Below, in pieces: positions 53,751 to 63,622 of a stretch of 64,000 nucleotides of DNA. Position numbers and translations under genes: made by a program. How positions within the stretch are numbered: position 1 is the stretch's first letter; each line of letters opens with the position of its first letter. The DNA is taken from positions 434,001-498,000 of the forward strand of contig NZ_RCCS01000005.1 in assembly GCF_003664185.1 (NCBI RefSeq), given 5' to 3'. This stretch comes from Tenacibaculum discolor. GTDB lineage: Bacteria; Bacteroidota; Bacteroidia; Flavobacteriales; Flavobacteriaceae. The notes beneath the pieces were generated by a model. The model made no database searches, was not told the DNA's origin, and worked only from the letters and a program-made list of their open reading frames with translations.

Positions 53751-55715
53751 TTAATTATGTATTTTCATTAAACCATTTCTATATCGATAATCATTTGTTT
53801 GATAATACGATATTATTTCTTCTAATTGAGTTTTGTTTTCGTTACTAGGGGTTAAGGTGTTTGTAGACTTGTCATAGTTATAATAGTATGATTTTTTTTG
53901 ATCTCCTAAAATAGTCAATTGATTACCTTTTAATAAACCGAGCTTTCTATAATTACCAATAAATACTCTTTGTTCTTTTGTGTCAATCGTATTTATATCT
54001 TTTCCATAAAAATTAGAACTGTAATTCCAGCCTAAATAACCGAAAAGAGTAGGGAAAAAATCTATCTGTGATGCTTGTTTTTCTATTGAAAGAGAAGAAG
54101 TATTTGGGAGGTTATAAATTAATGCTGGTATGTGGTATTTTCCTACATTTAATTCCCATTTACCAGCAGAACTAGCACAATGGTCGGCCATTATTGCAAT
54201 AACAGTATTGTTAAACCAAGGTTTTGATTTTATAGAATTAATAAATTTACCAATAGCAAAGTCAGTATATTTTACTGCCCCATTTCTACCTGTTCCAGAA
54301 GGAATATCTATTTTGTTGTCAGGATAAGTATAGGGTCTATGGTTTGAGGTTGTCATAATAAAGTTAAAGAAAGGTTTTTTAGATGCATGACTTTTGTCTG
54401 CTTGTATAATTACCTGTTTATATATATCTTCATCACAAACACCCCAAGCGTTTTCAAATTGAACATCTTTGGTGTCAATATTTGTTCTTTTAGCAGTAAA
54501 CATATCACCAAACAAATAACCTCTTCCTCTATCTACTATATCAAAACCATTATTTCCAAAAAAAGTATTCATGTTATCAAAATAACCATCACCACCATAA
54601 AAAAAAGTTTTAGAATACCCTTTTTCTTCAAAAATAGAACCAATATTGTACAAATTAGCATTGTCAACTCGTTTAACAATACTTCTTCCAGGAGAAGGAG
54701 GAACAGACAATGCAATTGCTTCCATACCTCTTACTGTTCTAGTTCCGGTAGCATATATGTTTTCAAAGTATACGCTTTTACTTAATAAAGAGTCTAAATT
54801 AGGTGTAATGTTATTTTTATTACCAAAGTGTTTTAAAAAATTAGCACTAAAGCTTTCTAAACAAATAAAGATTACATTTGGTTTTATAGTGGGGTTGTAA
54901 CTTTTTACATTTCGTGCAATTACAAATGCTTCTTTTGAGGTTAAACTATCGTTTTTAGTGAGTAATTCTTTTTTAAGTTTTTTAAAAGATAAAGCCAAAT
55001 CTTGTGTTTTATAAAAATCAGTATAACTTAATTCGTTGTTTCTAAAGGCAGAAAAAAAAGAATAAATTCCTGCCTTTGAGATTTCGTTTTCATACCTGTT
55101 TTTAGACCACTCAGCCATGTTGTTTTTGATAAAAAAAACAAAAATCAAAGGTATTAATAGACCTAAGTATAGTATTATTTGCTGTTTAGAGTTTTTCTTA
55201 GAGTTGAAAGAACTTTTAAAAGCCGTAAGCTTTTTTAGTATGTAATATTGTATAAATAGCAAAAGAAATATAATAGCTAAAAGTAAGGGGATAGGATACG
55301 ATTCATTAATATTTTGTATTACTTCGTAGGTATATATTAAATAATCTACGGCAATGAAATTAAATCTATTCTGAAACTCTTCCCAAAAGGTTATCTCAGC
55401 AAAAAATGAAAAAGTTAAAATAAGGGTTGATATAAAATAGAAGGCATAAGTAGCTACTCTATCAAAAGTACTTCCAATCCATTTGTCTGGATATACTATT
55501 AGATATATAAGATAACTAAATGAGAAAAATGAGATGACGCCTATATCAAAAAAGGAACCAATAATAAGTGTTTTAAGTAAGTTAATTATTGAAAAGTCTA
55601 TTTCAGAAAATGACCAAAAATAAAAAACCAATCTCAAAATAAAAGATATAGAAAGAAACTGTAGTACAAAAAATATGAGTACAGAAAGACGATTGTTAGT
55701 TGCTTTTTTAAACAT
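53751..55715 (-). CDS. LTA synthase-family sulfatase-fold membrane protein
   Basis: 654 residues. Five membrane helices (about 10-210) precede a periplasmic sulfatase-fold domain with metal-site motifs IFICLESFSANFLKH, the nucleophile region YATGTRTVRGMEAI, YGGDGYFDNMNTFF and IMADHCASSAG. The family makes lipoteichoic acid in Gram-positives; in this Gram-negative context it may transfer phosphoglycerol or phosphoethanolamine to an envelope glycan (inference). First gene of the leftward operon with GNAT and Zn-ribbon genes. Confidence 0.9.
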   Translation of the reverse strand: MFKKATNNRLSVLIFFVLQFLSISFILRLVFYFWSFSEIDFSIINLLKTLIIGSFFDIGVISFFSFSYLIYLIVYPDKWIGSTFDRVATYAFYFISTLILTFSFFAEITFWEEFQNRFNFIAVDYLIYTYEVIQNINESYPIPLLLAIIFLLLFIQYYILKKLTAFKSSFNSKKNSKQQIILYLGLLIPLIFVFFIKNNMAEWSKNRYENEISKAGIYSFFSAFRNNELSYTDFYKTQDLALSFKKLKKELLTKNDSLTSKEAFVIARNVKSYNPTIKPNVIFICLESFSANFLKHFGNKNNITPNLDSLLSKSVYFENIYATGTRTVRGMEAIALSVPPSPGRSIVKRVDNANLYNIGSIFEEKGYSKTFFYGGDGYFDNMNTFFGNNGFDIVDRGRGYLFGDMFTAKRTNIDTKDVQFENAWGVCDEDIYKQVIIQADKSHASKKPFFNFIMTTSNHRPYTYPDNKIDIPSGTGRNGAVKYTDFAIGKFINSIKSKPWFNNTVIAIMADHCASSAGKWELNVGKYHIPALIYNLPNTSSLSIEKQASQIDFFPTLFGYLGWNYSSNFYGKDINTIDTKEQRVFIGNYRKLGLLKGNQLTILGDQKKSYYYNYDKSTNTLTPSNENKTQLEEIISYYQTNDYRYRNGLMKIHN

Positions 55716-55903
55716 GATATAGAATTATATTGGGTAGTGTAACTTTTTAATAATTAGAGAGAAACAAATGTAAATTTAATTTAAAAAAAATAGTAGTAAT
55801 AATATTTTTTTTTACACTTATTAAGTCAAATATAAACGATTATATTCAATTACAAACGAAAACAAATGATTACTAACCGATTTTAATTTGCTTGCTGTTT
55901 CAT

Positions 55904-55935
55904 CTTTGTACTGTCAATTCGATTGAATGACAAAG
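55904..55935 (+). promoter_or_regulatory. nested hairpin in the ssb leader
   Basis: CTTTGT (55904-55909) pairs with ACAAAG (55930-55935), and inside it TCAAT (55914-55918) pairs with ATTGA (55922-55926) around TCG. It lies 33 bp before the ssb ATG and could be a leader structure or operator. Confidence 0.45.
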
Positions 55936-55967
55936 TTTTAACTGTTTAACAATAAAAAATAAATATT

Positions 55968-56303
55968 ATGAACGCACTAAAAAACAGGGTACAGTTAATT
56001 GGAAACTTAGGAAACACACCAGAAATCATCACTTTGGAAAGTGGGAAAAAACTTGCAAAGTTTTCTATTGCAACTAATGAAACGTATAAAAATGCTCAAG
56101 GCGAAAAAGTAACCGATACACAATGGCATAATGTAGTTGCTTGGAATAAAACAGCAGAAATTGTTGAAAAATACTTAGAAAAAGGAAAAGAAGTTATGAT
56201 AGAAGGTAAGTTAACTTCTCGCTCTTTCGACGATAAAGAAGGTAATAAACGTTATATAGCAGAAGTAATTTGTAACGAATTACTAATGTTAGGAAACAAA
56301 TAA
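55968..56303 (+). CDS. ssb: single-stranded DNA-binding protein (tail-less)
   Basis: 111 residues forming just the OB fold: NRVQLIGNLGNTPEI, KLAKFSIATNETY, DTQWHNVVAWNKTAEIVEKYLEKG and VMIEGKLTSRSFDDKEG. It ends in LLMLGNK and lacks the disordered acidic tail (DDDxPF-like tip) through which bacterial SSB recruits repair and replication partners. It may thus be a second SSB rather than the essential one. A strong terminator follows. Confidence 0.92.
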   Translation: MNALKNRVQLIGNLGNTPEIITLESGKKLAKFSIATNETYKNAQGEKVTDTQWHNVVAWNKTAEIVEKYLEKGKEVMIEGKLTSRSFDDKEGNKRYIAEVICNELLMLGNK

Positions 56304-56329
56304 GTGGGTAAGTTGCTGAAAAAGAGTTT

Positions 56330-56362
56330 AAAAAGAATCTTATTTTTTTAAGATTCTTTTTT
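56330..56362 (+). terminator. terminator after ssb
   Basis: A 13-bp stem (56330-56342 with 56349-56361, AAAAAGAATCTTA/TAAGATTCTTTTT) with a T-run, 27 bp past the ssb stop; its tail merges with the next promoter. Confidence 0.85.
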
Positions 56363-56390
56363 TGTGAAAAGAAAAAAAAACTTACTTTTG
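56361..56390 (+). promoter_or_regulatory. full promoter of the TonB-like/receptor operon
   Basis: TTTG (56361-56364) is followed after 18 bp by TACTTTTG (56383-56390): a complete flavobacterial -33/-7 pair. The -33 overlaps the tail of the ssb terminator. Just downstream, GCCGG (56390-56394) and CCGGC (56405-56409) can form a GC-rich leader hairpin, unusual in this AT-rich DNA. Confidence 0.7.
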
Positions 56391-56461
56391 CCGGCTAACT
56401 ACCCCCGGCCAAATTTCTTAGAATACTATACTACAGTTTTTTAATTTATGTAATTATTTAT

Positions 56462-57205
56462 ATGAGAAAGTATTTTTTAGTGGTTTTTTTGTTGTCATTT
56501 TTTAATTTTTATGCTCAACAAGAAGTATGTGAATCTCCTGATGAGTCTGTATTGGATGTTAATAGTATAACAAAATGTACTATTGAGCCTGTAAAAAATT
56601 CAAAGAAAAAAGCAGATCGACAAATTAAAGTTAAAATTTCAGCAAGTAAAAGGTATCTTAAGAAGAGAGTTGTTAAGAAAAAAGCGGCTCAAGCCCTAAG
56701 TTCAGTTAGCACTTTGAAAGTTAACGATGTTTCAGCTTCTGAAGAGGTTAAGATAGAAAAAGTAAAAGAAGTTAAGGAAGAAATAGGTTATAAAGATAAC
56801 TTAACAAGAATTACTGAGAAATTATCAAAAGAAGAATTATCAAAAGCAAAAAAGCTTTACTACGTAGAAAAAGTACCATCTTTTGATAAATGTAAAAACT
56901 CAAAGAAAAAAGAAAGGCTTGATTGTTTTAACTTAGAAATGGTTAAGCATATTAATAAACATTTCCGTTACCCAGGAGAAGCAGTAAGAAACCATATTGA
57001 AGGAGAAGTATGGATTCGATTTGTGATAGACCGAGATGGTTATGTAACTAATATCAAAACTTTAGGTCCTGACGGAGGAGAAATCCTTAATGAAGAAGCA
57101 AGAAGAGTAGTATCTAAGCTACCACGCTTTGAGCCAGGTAAAAATAAAGGAAAACGTGTACCTGTAAAGTATGGTTTTCCAATTAACTTTTCATTAGAAG
57201 AATAA
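56462..57205 (+). CDS. periplasmic TonB-like protein (TonB C-terminal domain)
   Basis: 247 residues. A cleavable signal peptide (KYFLVVFLLSFFNFYAQ) replaces the membrane anchor that a true TonB needs to reach ExbBD, so the protein should be periplasmic. A charged low-complexity middle with Lys/Val/Glu runs separates it from the TonB-C fold (about 165-245: RYPGEAVRNHIEGEVWIRFVI...LPRFEPGKNKGKRVPVKYGFPI). Two Cys pairs (VCES/TKCT and FDKCK/LDCF) lie outside. The receptor follows by 18 bp. Confidence 0.85.
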   Translation: MRKYFLVVFLLSFFNFYAQQEVCESPDESVLDVNSITKCTIEPVKNSKKKADRQIKVKISASKRYLKKRVVKKKAAQALSSVSTLKVNDVSASEEVKIEKVKEVKEEIGYKDNLTRITEKLSKEELSKAKKLYYVEKVPSFDKCKNSKKKERLDCFNLEMVKHINKHFRYPGEAVRNHIEGEVWIRFVIDRDGYVTNIKTLGPDGGEILNEEARRVVSKLPRFEPGKNKGKRVPVKYGFPINFSLEE

Positions 57206-57223
57206 AAATCAATTAAATTTAAA

Positions 57224-60082
57224 ATGTTAAAAAAACAATTAGTAATGATTGTTTTTACCTTAGCTGCTATAACAAGTTATGCGCAGGTAAAAATATCAGG
57301 TTCGGTATATGACGAATATTTAGAGCCGTTTTACAATGCAAAAATTTCAAGTGGTGATAATTTTGCAATTTCGGACGAAGAAGGAAATTTTACAATCGTT
57401 TTATCAAGTAACACGTTACCTCAAACATTAGTAGTTTCTGCCTTTGGTTTTAAAACAGAAGAGGTATCGGTGATATCTTTTGAAAAAAGGGTAAACGTAG
57501 TTCTAAAAGAAAACTTGTTATTAGATCAAGTAATTATTTCAGCCTCAAGGGTTCCTGAAAGAATTATAGAATCTCCAGTAACAGTTGAAAGATTGGGGCT
57601 TGCTGATATAAGAAAGAACACATCTAACTCTTTTTACGATGGGTTAACTAATTTAAAAGGAATTAACTCTAGAGAAGGTAGCTATGGTTTCAAATCAATA
57701 AACACAAGAGGTTTTGCTGATTTCGCAAATACACGTTTTGTTCAAATGATTGACGGAATGGATACTGCAGCACAGGCTTTGAGTTATAGTACAGGAAATT
57801 TTTCTGGAGTTTCTGAATTAGATATTCAAAGTGTTGAAATTTTACCAGGAGCATCTTCTGCATTATATGGAGCCAATGCCTATAATGGTATCATGCTTAT
57901 GAATACTAAAAACCCTTTTTATCATACAGGAATAACGACTATGTTTAAAAGTGGTTACACAAGTCAAGAGGCTGGAGGAAACAATCCTTTTTATGATGTT
58001 GCAGTAAGAATGGGATATAAGTTTAACGAGGTTTTTGCAGCTAAAGTTAACTTTTCATACTATGAAGCTGAAGAATGGCATGCAAATGACTTAAGAAATA
58101 AAGAAATTGATACTAACGAGGTAATAGACGGAACAATAAATTCAACTGTTAATTATAATGGTGTTAACACTTATGGAGATGAGTTATATTATGACTTGTA
58201 TAATTATAATACTGAAAGCAAACCTATTCCATATGGTACTTATTTAAGAAGAACAGGTTATACTGAAGCAGAACTTGTTAGAAATAATTTTAAATCGAAA
58301 AATGCTAGGTTTTCAGGGTCTTTATATTTCAGACCTTTTAAAGATGAATCATTAGAGATTCAACTAACTTCAAGATTATCATTACGTGATAATCTTTTTC
58401 AAGGAACGAGTAGGTTAGCTCAACGTAATTATTTCATAGGTCAACATAAATTAGAAGTAAAAGGCAATGATTTTTATGTAAGAGGTTATTACACAGGGAA
58501 TAATTCAGGGAACTCTTATGATTTAGCAAGAACAGGAAATGCTTTAAATGATGCTGCTATTTCTGTATATGATTATGCAAATGTAATTTATGACCAAATA
58601 TACAATCAAGAAAAGTCAGTAGAAGAAGCAAGAGCTTACGCAGACAGAAACAGATTAATACCTGGTACTAATGAGTTTAGTAAAGAGTTCAATAAAACAA
58701 CAGCAACGCTAATTTCAGATGGAGGAAGTAAGGTTTATGAAAAAAGCTCTTACACTCATTTAGATGGTAACTACAATTTTAAAAGATTATTAAATGATTG
58801 GGCAGATTTACAAGTAGGAGCTTCTTACCGTGAGTATAACCCAAACTCTAAAGGGACTTTATTTAATGATAAAGAGGAAAAAGTTAGTTTAAAGGAGTAT
58901 GGAGTTTACACACAAATTCAAAAGAAGTTTTTTGAAGAAAGGTTAAAATTAACAGGGTCTATTCGTTATGATGAATCTGATAATTTTGAAGGGAACTTTT
59001 CTCCTAGGCTAGCTGTAAATTATGCGTTAGGCGAAGAGAAAAACCATGTGTTAAGGGCATCATATCAAACAGGTTTCCGTAACCCAAGTATACAAGAACA
59101 GTATATGTTTTTTGATGCAGAATTAAAAACTAATGTAGGAGCAATTGGAGATAACCTAAGTCGTATATCTTATCCAGATAGTTACTATAAAAGATGGGAT
59201 GAGCAACAAAACCAATATGTTGACGATATCAGAACGGTAGAAGGAAAGGAGCTTCTTAATAATGCACTCTTAACCAAGACTGTTTTTAGTGAAACCCCTA
59301 CCTTTTTAAAGTCAGATTATAAAGAATTGGTGCCTGAAGTTGTAAAAACAATTGAATTAGGATATAGAAGCATGTTTCGTTTAAATAATGAAACAAATGT
59401 AGATGTAGATATTAATGCTTTTTACAGTAAACATGACAATTTTGTGTTTACACAAGATATATTTGTTCCAAATGGAGGAAAAGTGTATCCTTATGGAAAA
59501 AGAAAAGCAACGGAAGCGGAATTAGAAGAACCACAAAATAAGTATGGATATATCGTAGATGGTGTTGTTGTTCTTGATGATGAAGCAGTTCAAACGATCT
59601 TTTCAGAATATGGAGCTCTAGGGAGAGAGTTTAACATTATGACGAATGCTAAGTCACAGGTAGAATCATATGGTTTTGGTTTTGGAATGCATACAAAATT
59701 ATTTAGCAATTTTGATTTTGGTCTTAACTACAACTTTATTGACTTTAAATATGAGGATAAAGATTATGGTTTATTTGAACCTAACTTTAACACACCAAAA
59801 CATACAGTAAAGGCACAGTTTGGTAACGAAAACCTTTTTAATAATTTTGGTTTTGGAGTAAGTGCAAGATGGCAAGATAAATACAGATGGGTTTCTACCT
59901 TTGTAAAAGGAGATGTTGCTGAAAGAACAGTAATAGATGCTCAATTAAATTATAGAATTCCATCAATTAAATCTAGAATTAAAGTTGGAGGAACAAACTT
60001 ATTTGGAAAAGAATATTACGTAGCTCCAGGGTCAGGAAAAATAGGTCAATTATACTATATATCTTGGATTATCAATAACTAA
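57224..60082 (+). CDS. TonB-dependent receptor (outer membrane)
   Basis: 952 residues. Signal peptide about 1-20, a carboxypeptidase-regulatory-like beta domain (about 22-95; VKISGSVYDEYLEPFYNAKIS), then the plug domain (VIISASRVPERIIESPVTVERL ... VEILPGASSALYGANAYNGIM) and a long 22-strand-type barrel. The family imports scarce nutrients such as siderophores, cobalamin or peptides; this substrate is not predictable. It is in an operon with the periplasmic TonB-like protein, 18 bp apart. Confidence 0.93.
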   Translation: MLKKQLVMIVFTLAAITSYAQVKISGSVYDEYLEPFYNAKISSGDNFAISDEEGNFTIVLSSNTLPQTLVVSAFGFKTEEVSVISFEKRVNVVLKENLLLDQVIISASRVPERIIESPVTVERLGLADIRKNTSNSFYDGLTNLKGINSREGSYGFKSINTRGFADFANTRFVQMIDGMDTAAQALSYSTGNFSGVSELDIQSVEILPGASSALYGANAYNGIMLMNTKNPFYHTGITTMFKSGYTSQEAGGNNPFYDVAVRMGYKFNEVFAAKVNFSYYEAEEWHANDLRNKEIDTNEVIDGTINSTVNYNGVNTYGDELYYDLYNYNTESKPIPYGTYLRRTGYTEAELVRNNFKSKNARFSGSLYFRPFKDESLEIQLTSRLSLRDNLFQGTSRLAQRNYFIGQHKLEVKGNDFYVRGYYTGNNSGNSYDLARTGNALNDAAISVYDYANVIYDQIYNQEKSVEEARAYADRNRLIPGTNEFSKEFNKTTATLISDGGSKVYEKSSYTHLDGNYNFKRLLNDWADLQVGASYREYNPNSKGTLFNDKEEKVSLKEYGVYTQIQKKFFEERLKLTGSIRYDESDNFEGNFSPRLAVNYALGEEKNHVLRASYQTGFRNPSIQEQYMFFDAELKTNVGAIGDNLSRISYPDSYYKRWDEQQNQYVDDIRTVEGKELLNNALLTKTVFSETPTFLKSDYKELVPEVVKTIELGYRSMFRLNNETNVDVDINAFYSKHDNFVFTQDIFVPNGGKVYPYGKRKATEAELEEPQNKYGYIVDGVVVLDDEAVQTIFSEYGALGREFNIMTNAKSQVESYGFGFGMHTKLFSNFDFGLNYNFIDFKYEDKDYGLFEPNFNTPKHTVKAQFGNENLFNNFGFGVSARWQDKYRWVSTFVKGDVAERTVIDAQLNYRIPSIKSRIKVGGTNLFGKEYYVAPGSGKIGQLYYISWIINN

Positions 60083-60115
60083 GATATTTTATTATTTTTA
60101 ATAAATTATAAAGAT

Positions 60116-60151
60116 AAAAGCAGTATAAAGTTTAAACTTTATACTGCTTTT
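60116..60151. terminator. 36-bp perfect palindrome, bidirectional terminator
   Basis: Arms of 18 bp (60116-60133 and 60134-60151, AAAAGCAGTATAAAGTTT and its complement) with no loop, centred between two converging TonB receptor genes, with flanking A and T runs. Confidence 0.88.
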
Positions 60152-60169
60152 TGAATTAAGAGACAAATG

Positions 60170-62671
60170 TTAAAAGTTTAATTTTAGTAAGAAATTGGGA
60201 GTTGTACCTAATGAATAACGTGCATATTTATTAGCATTATTATTTTCTACCCTATAATAATTATTAAGAGTATTTTGGGTATTAAATAAGTTCCATACTG
60301 AAACTCCAATATCTACATTTATCTTATCGGTTATTTGCTTTTTGTACATAGCAGAAGCATCAGCTCTTAAGTAATTATCAATTTTACTGCTATTAGCTGT
60401 ATCAAAATTAATCTTATCATTCGTAATTTCACTTCCAAAAATAGGCTGAGTTGTAGGTTTTCCAGAAGTATAATTTAACCCCAAAGAAATATTGAAATAC
60501 TCGTTAGAATAAGTACTTCCTAATGTAACAGAGTGAGTAATATCAAAATTACTAGGAAATTTTTTCTCTACTAAATTATCAAAAGAATACGTGTTTTTAA
60601 TAAAAGAATAACTTAACCAAGTGTTCAGATTTTTAAAGTTTTTTCTCAATAAAAAATCAATCCCTAGAGCGTTATAACTCCCTTTATTCTTACTAAATTC
60701 ATATTTAGTAGTGAAGCTTTGACTTTGAGTAGTAATGCCGTCAATAGCCTTGTAATAACCAGTAGCGTCGAGAAGCCATTGTTTCTTTTTATAAGTAAAA
60801 CCTACAGAGGCTTGTTTACTTCTTATTATAGGAATACTATCATTGTCAGATAGCTGCCATCTACGTTTTTCAATTCCTAAGAAATCATTTTGAAAATTTA
60901 TTATTTGAGAAACATTTTGATGTTTAAATTCTCCTAAAACTTCTACAGAAAAAGTATCATTTATTTTCTTATGAATACTTAACCGGGGTTCTATGAAAGT
61001 TTCTTTAAACTTCTCAATATAATTAACACGTACTCCTGGTTTTATTATAATATTGGCATTTGAGTTTTGATATTGTGTTTGTCCAAACACAGCATGTTCT
61101 CTAATAACGTTGGAGTATAGTCTTACAAACCTGGGGTTATCAACATCATTAAGGTTGGTGATTTGTGTTTCAGTAAAACTATAACCACTATTGTATTTCC
61201 AGCTATTATTGGTATAGTTGCCTTCTAGTTTTATGCCTGTTTCAGAAACAATATTCTCTTGTAAAAAACGTTGACTATCTAAAATATTTGCATTAATAGC
61301 TTGCAGTGTATAATCAGTCTCATAAATATTCAAGGTTGTGCTGAATTTGGAGTTCCACTTTCGGCGATAATTAATACCACCAGCAATACTTTTTTGTGAT
61401 AAACTACTTTGTTTGGTTTCTATTGAGTTGCTTACAACAGCTGTTTCATCAAAAGTTAGGCTGTTATCAATTAAAATAAAATTTCCCCGAATAAAGTCTT
61501 TATCGCTGGGAGTATATAACCATCGTAAAGAAGTGTCGTAAAAATTAAACTCTTGGTTTGAGTTGGTAACATTTTTCTCGTTGTTTTCTATTTCGGTACT
61601 TTGTGTAACACGTTTAAAGTAATTGTGATATGTTGGGGTTTTTATCCAGTCGTCAATGGATCTTCTAGCTGCAAGTTGAAGTGAAGACTTTTTACCTAGT
61701 GGAATATCGGTAAAAATATTAGCATTTATAAAATTAATACTAAAACTTCCTGTAAAAGCTGTTTGTAATATATCTTCAGTTTTCATGTGTATGGTGCCTG
61801 AAACACCATTAGAATAAGAAGCAATAGTACCATTAGTAATCACTTGAACATTTTGTGTGATCTTTGGATTAAAACTAGAAATTAACCCAAAAAAATGTCC
61901 TGTTTGATACATTTTTATATCATCCCATAAAATAAGGTTTTGATCATGAGAACCACCTCTTATAGTTATGTTTGAAACTGTTTCATCAACACTTTGAATG
62001 CCCGGTAAAGCTTGAACAGTTTGTAGTACATCAGTTTCTATCAATCCTGGAAGTAGTGTGAATTTAGAAAAATCAATAACGGTATTACCATTAATGGTTT
62101 TATCAATCCCTTTTACTAAATATCCGTTAATGGTAACATCAGGAATTAGTTCTTGATGTTCTCTCAAATACAATACGTTACAGTTTTTAGAAAACAAGTC
62201 ACTTGATAATTTTTCAATTGTGTGATATCCAATAAACCGAATGCTTACTGGTTCTGAAGTTCTCCTTACTTTAAGCTCAAAAAAACCATTATTATCAGTT
62301 GTTGTATAGTTAGTTTCAGCTTTAATAGTAGCTCCAATTAAAGCAGTATTTGTAGTGGCATCCTTTAAATAACCACAAATTTTTACTGAAGATGAAACTG
62401 CAATTATTTGAGTGTTTAAACGTGTAAAAATAAGATCTGTTTGATCTTCTAATTCTTTAAGTTTTTCTTTTAGACTCAATTTTTTAGGAATAGAAGACAC
62501 CAATATATTATTGATTGAATTACTATTATAATTGAATTGAATATTGTGTGTATTGGTAATTTGTTTTAATACTTTTTTAAGAGGTATTTTCTCTGTAACT
62601 ATTTGTGCTTGAAAGCCAAAAGAAAAAGACCAGAAGAATATTAAAAAAAAGAAAAAATTATTGTTATTCAT
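60170..62671 (-). CDS. FecA-type TonB-dependent receptor with STN domain
   Basis: 833 residues. A signal peptide (about 1-23) is followed by a secretin/TonB short N-terminal (STN) domain (about 25-95; KIPLKKVLKQITNTHNIQFNYN), the signalling part that contacts FecR. A carboxypeptidase-like beta domain, plug (TINGNTVIDFSKF ... ITIRGGSHDQNLILWDD) and beta barrel follow. It is the surface receptor of a cell-surface signalling system: ligand binding should release the sigma factor encoded upstream. Its start overlaps the FecR stop by 8 bp. Confidence 0.93.
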   Translation of the reverse strand: MNNNNFFFFLIFFWSFSFGFQAQIVTEKIPLKKVLKQITNTHNIQFNYNSNSINNILVSSIPKKLSLKEKLKELEDQTDLIFTRLNTQIIAVSSSVKICGYLKDATTNTALIGATIKAETNYTTTDNNGFFELKVRRTSEPVSIRFIGYHTIEKLSSDLFSKNCNVLYLREHQELIPDVTINGYLVKGIDKTINGNTVIDFSKFTLLPGLIETDVLQTVQALPGIQSVDETVSNITIRGGSHDQNLILWDDIKMYQTGHFFGLISSFNPKITQNVQVITNGTIASYSNGVSGTIHMKTEDILQTAFTGSFSINFINANIFTDIPLGKKSSLQLAARRSIDDWIKTPTYHNYFKRVTQSTEIENNEKNVTNSNQEFNFYDTSLRWLYTPSDKDFIRGNFILIDNSLTFDETAVVSNSIETKQSSLSQKSIAGGINYRRKWNSKFSTTLNIYETDYTLQAINANILDSQRFLQENIVSETGIKLEGNYTNNSWKYNSGYSFTETQITNLNDVDNPRFVRLYSNVIREHAVFGQTQYQNSNANIIIKPGVRVNYIEKFKETFIEPRLSIHKKINDTFSVEVLGEFKHQNVSQIINFQNDFLGIEKRRWQLSDNDSIPIIRSKQASVGFTYKKKQWLLDATGYYKAIDGITTQSQSFTTKYEFSKNKGSYNALGIDFLLRKNFKNLNTWLSYSFIKNTYSFDNLVEKKFPSNFDITHSVTLGSTYSNEYFNISLGLNYTSGKPTTQPIFGSEITNDKINFDTANSSKIDNYLRADASAMYKKQITDKINVDIGVSVWNLFNTQNTLNNYYRVENNNANKYARYSLGTTPNFLLKLNF

Positions 62672-63569
62672 TCCAAATAATGATCTGTTTCTTATTTTTA
62701 ATTTCGTAAGATAAATTAAAAGGGTGAGTAATAGATTTTAGTGCGCTGTCTAGGTTGTTGTTTGTAAATGCGCCTGTAAACTTCATTTGATCATCACCTG
62801 TAAGGTTAATATGTACTTTGACGTTATATTGCTGTTCGAGTTCAAAAACGACATCAGTAAACAATACATCTTCAAAAGTACTCATGTTTTTTAGCCATTT
62901 TGGTTGAGCTAAAACAGTTTGAGTATGCTGTTCAGTTCCTCTAACTATAATAAGTTCTTTTCCAGCTGGTAGTTTTGTAATTTTATTTTTATAATTAACC
63001 TTTACTAGTCCTTCGTAACAAGAAACTTTAAAAATGCTATCTCTATCAAGTACATTAAATTCAGTTCCTAAAACACTAACAATTCCATTAGAAGTTTTAA
63101 CATCGAAACGCATCCCTTTTTCTACATCAAAGTATGCTTCACCATTTAATAGTAAGCTCCTTTGCTTTTTCCATGTACTAGCATTGTATTTAAGACTAGA
63201 AAGCTCATTTAATTCTACAATAGAATTATCAGGTAGCACAACGGTTTTGTTTTCACTATATTTAGTTTGAAAATACTCAGACTTTTTATTATTAAAAAAG
63301 TAGAAAACACCTAAGCTAATAATAACGATTGCTGCAATTTTATAAATTAGTGTCAACCAGCTTGCTGAGGTTATAGTTTTTTTATCAGATAAACGATTTT
63401 CTAAAACTTCAAAAGCTGGGATGGAAATATGTTTATCAGCTTTAAAGCGCTGACTTTCTTCAATAATTTCTTCATAGAGCTTAGCTTCCTTTAGTGCGTT
63501 AAAGGCTGCTTGTTCTTCTTTAGTTAACTCGTTACGTAACCATTTTTGTATTAAATAATCCTTCTCCAT
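62664..63569 (-). CDS. FecR-family anti-sigma regulator
   Basis: 301 residues. A cytoplasmic N-terminal domain (about 1-85) should hold the sigma factor, one membrane helix lies near 88-106 (LTLIYKIAAIVIISLGVFYFF), and the periplasmic FecR domain follows (TKYSENKTVVLPDNSIVELNELS; LLLNGEAYFDVEKG). The C-terminus resembles a DUF4974 domain (FTGAFTNNNLDSALKSI). It transmits the receptor signal. It lies 53 bp after the sigma factor gene and overlaps the receptor gene. Confidence 0.93.
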   Translation of the reverse strand: MEKDYLIQKWLRNELTKEEQAAFNALKEAKLYEEIIEESQRFKADKHISIPAFEVLENRLSDKKTITSASWLTLIYKIAAIVIISLGVFYFFNNKKSEYFQTKYSENKTVVLPDNSIVELNELSSLKYNASTWKKQRSLLLNGEAYFDVEKGMRFDVKTSNGIVSVLGTEFNVLDRDSIFKVSCYEGLVKVNYKNKITKLPAGKELIIVRGTEQHTQTVLAQPKWLKNMSTFEDVLFTDVVFELEQQYNVKVHINLTGDDQMKFTGAFTNNNLDSALKSITHPFNLSYEIKNKKQIIIWNE

Positions 63570-63622
63570 GAGTGATTGCCTGTATTAATAAAACACTTTA
63601 CTTTGAGAAAATCCCAAAACTT

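Noticed and set aside
54387..54785. 132-codon plus-strand ORF
   Set aside because: Antisense shadow of the LTA-synthase-like gene; no recognisable domain and biased Ile/Thr/Ser content.
63034..63270. 78-codon plus-strand ORF
   Set aside because: Antisense inside the FecR gene, which is fully supported.
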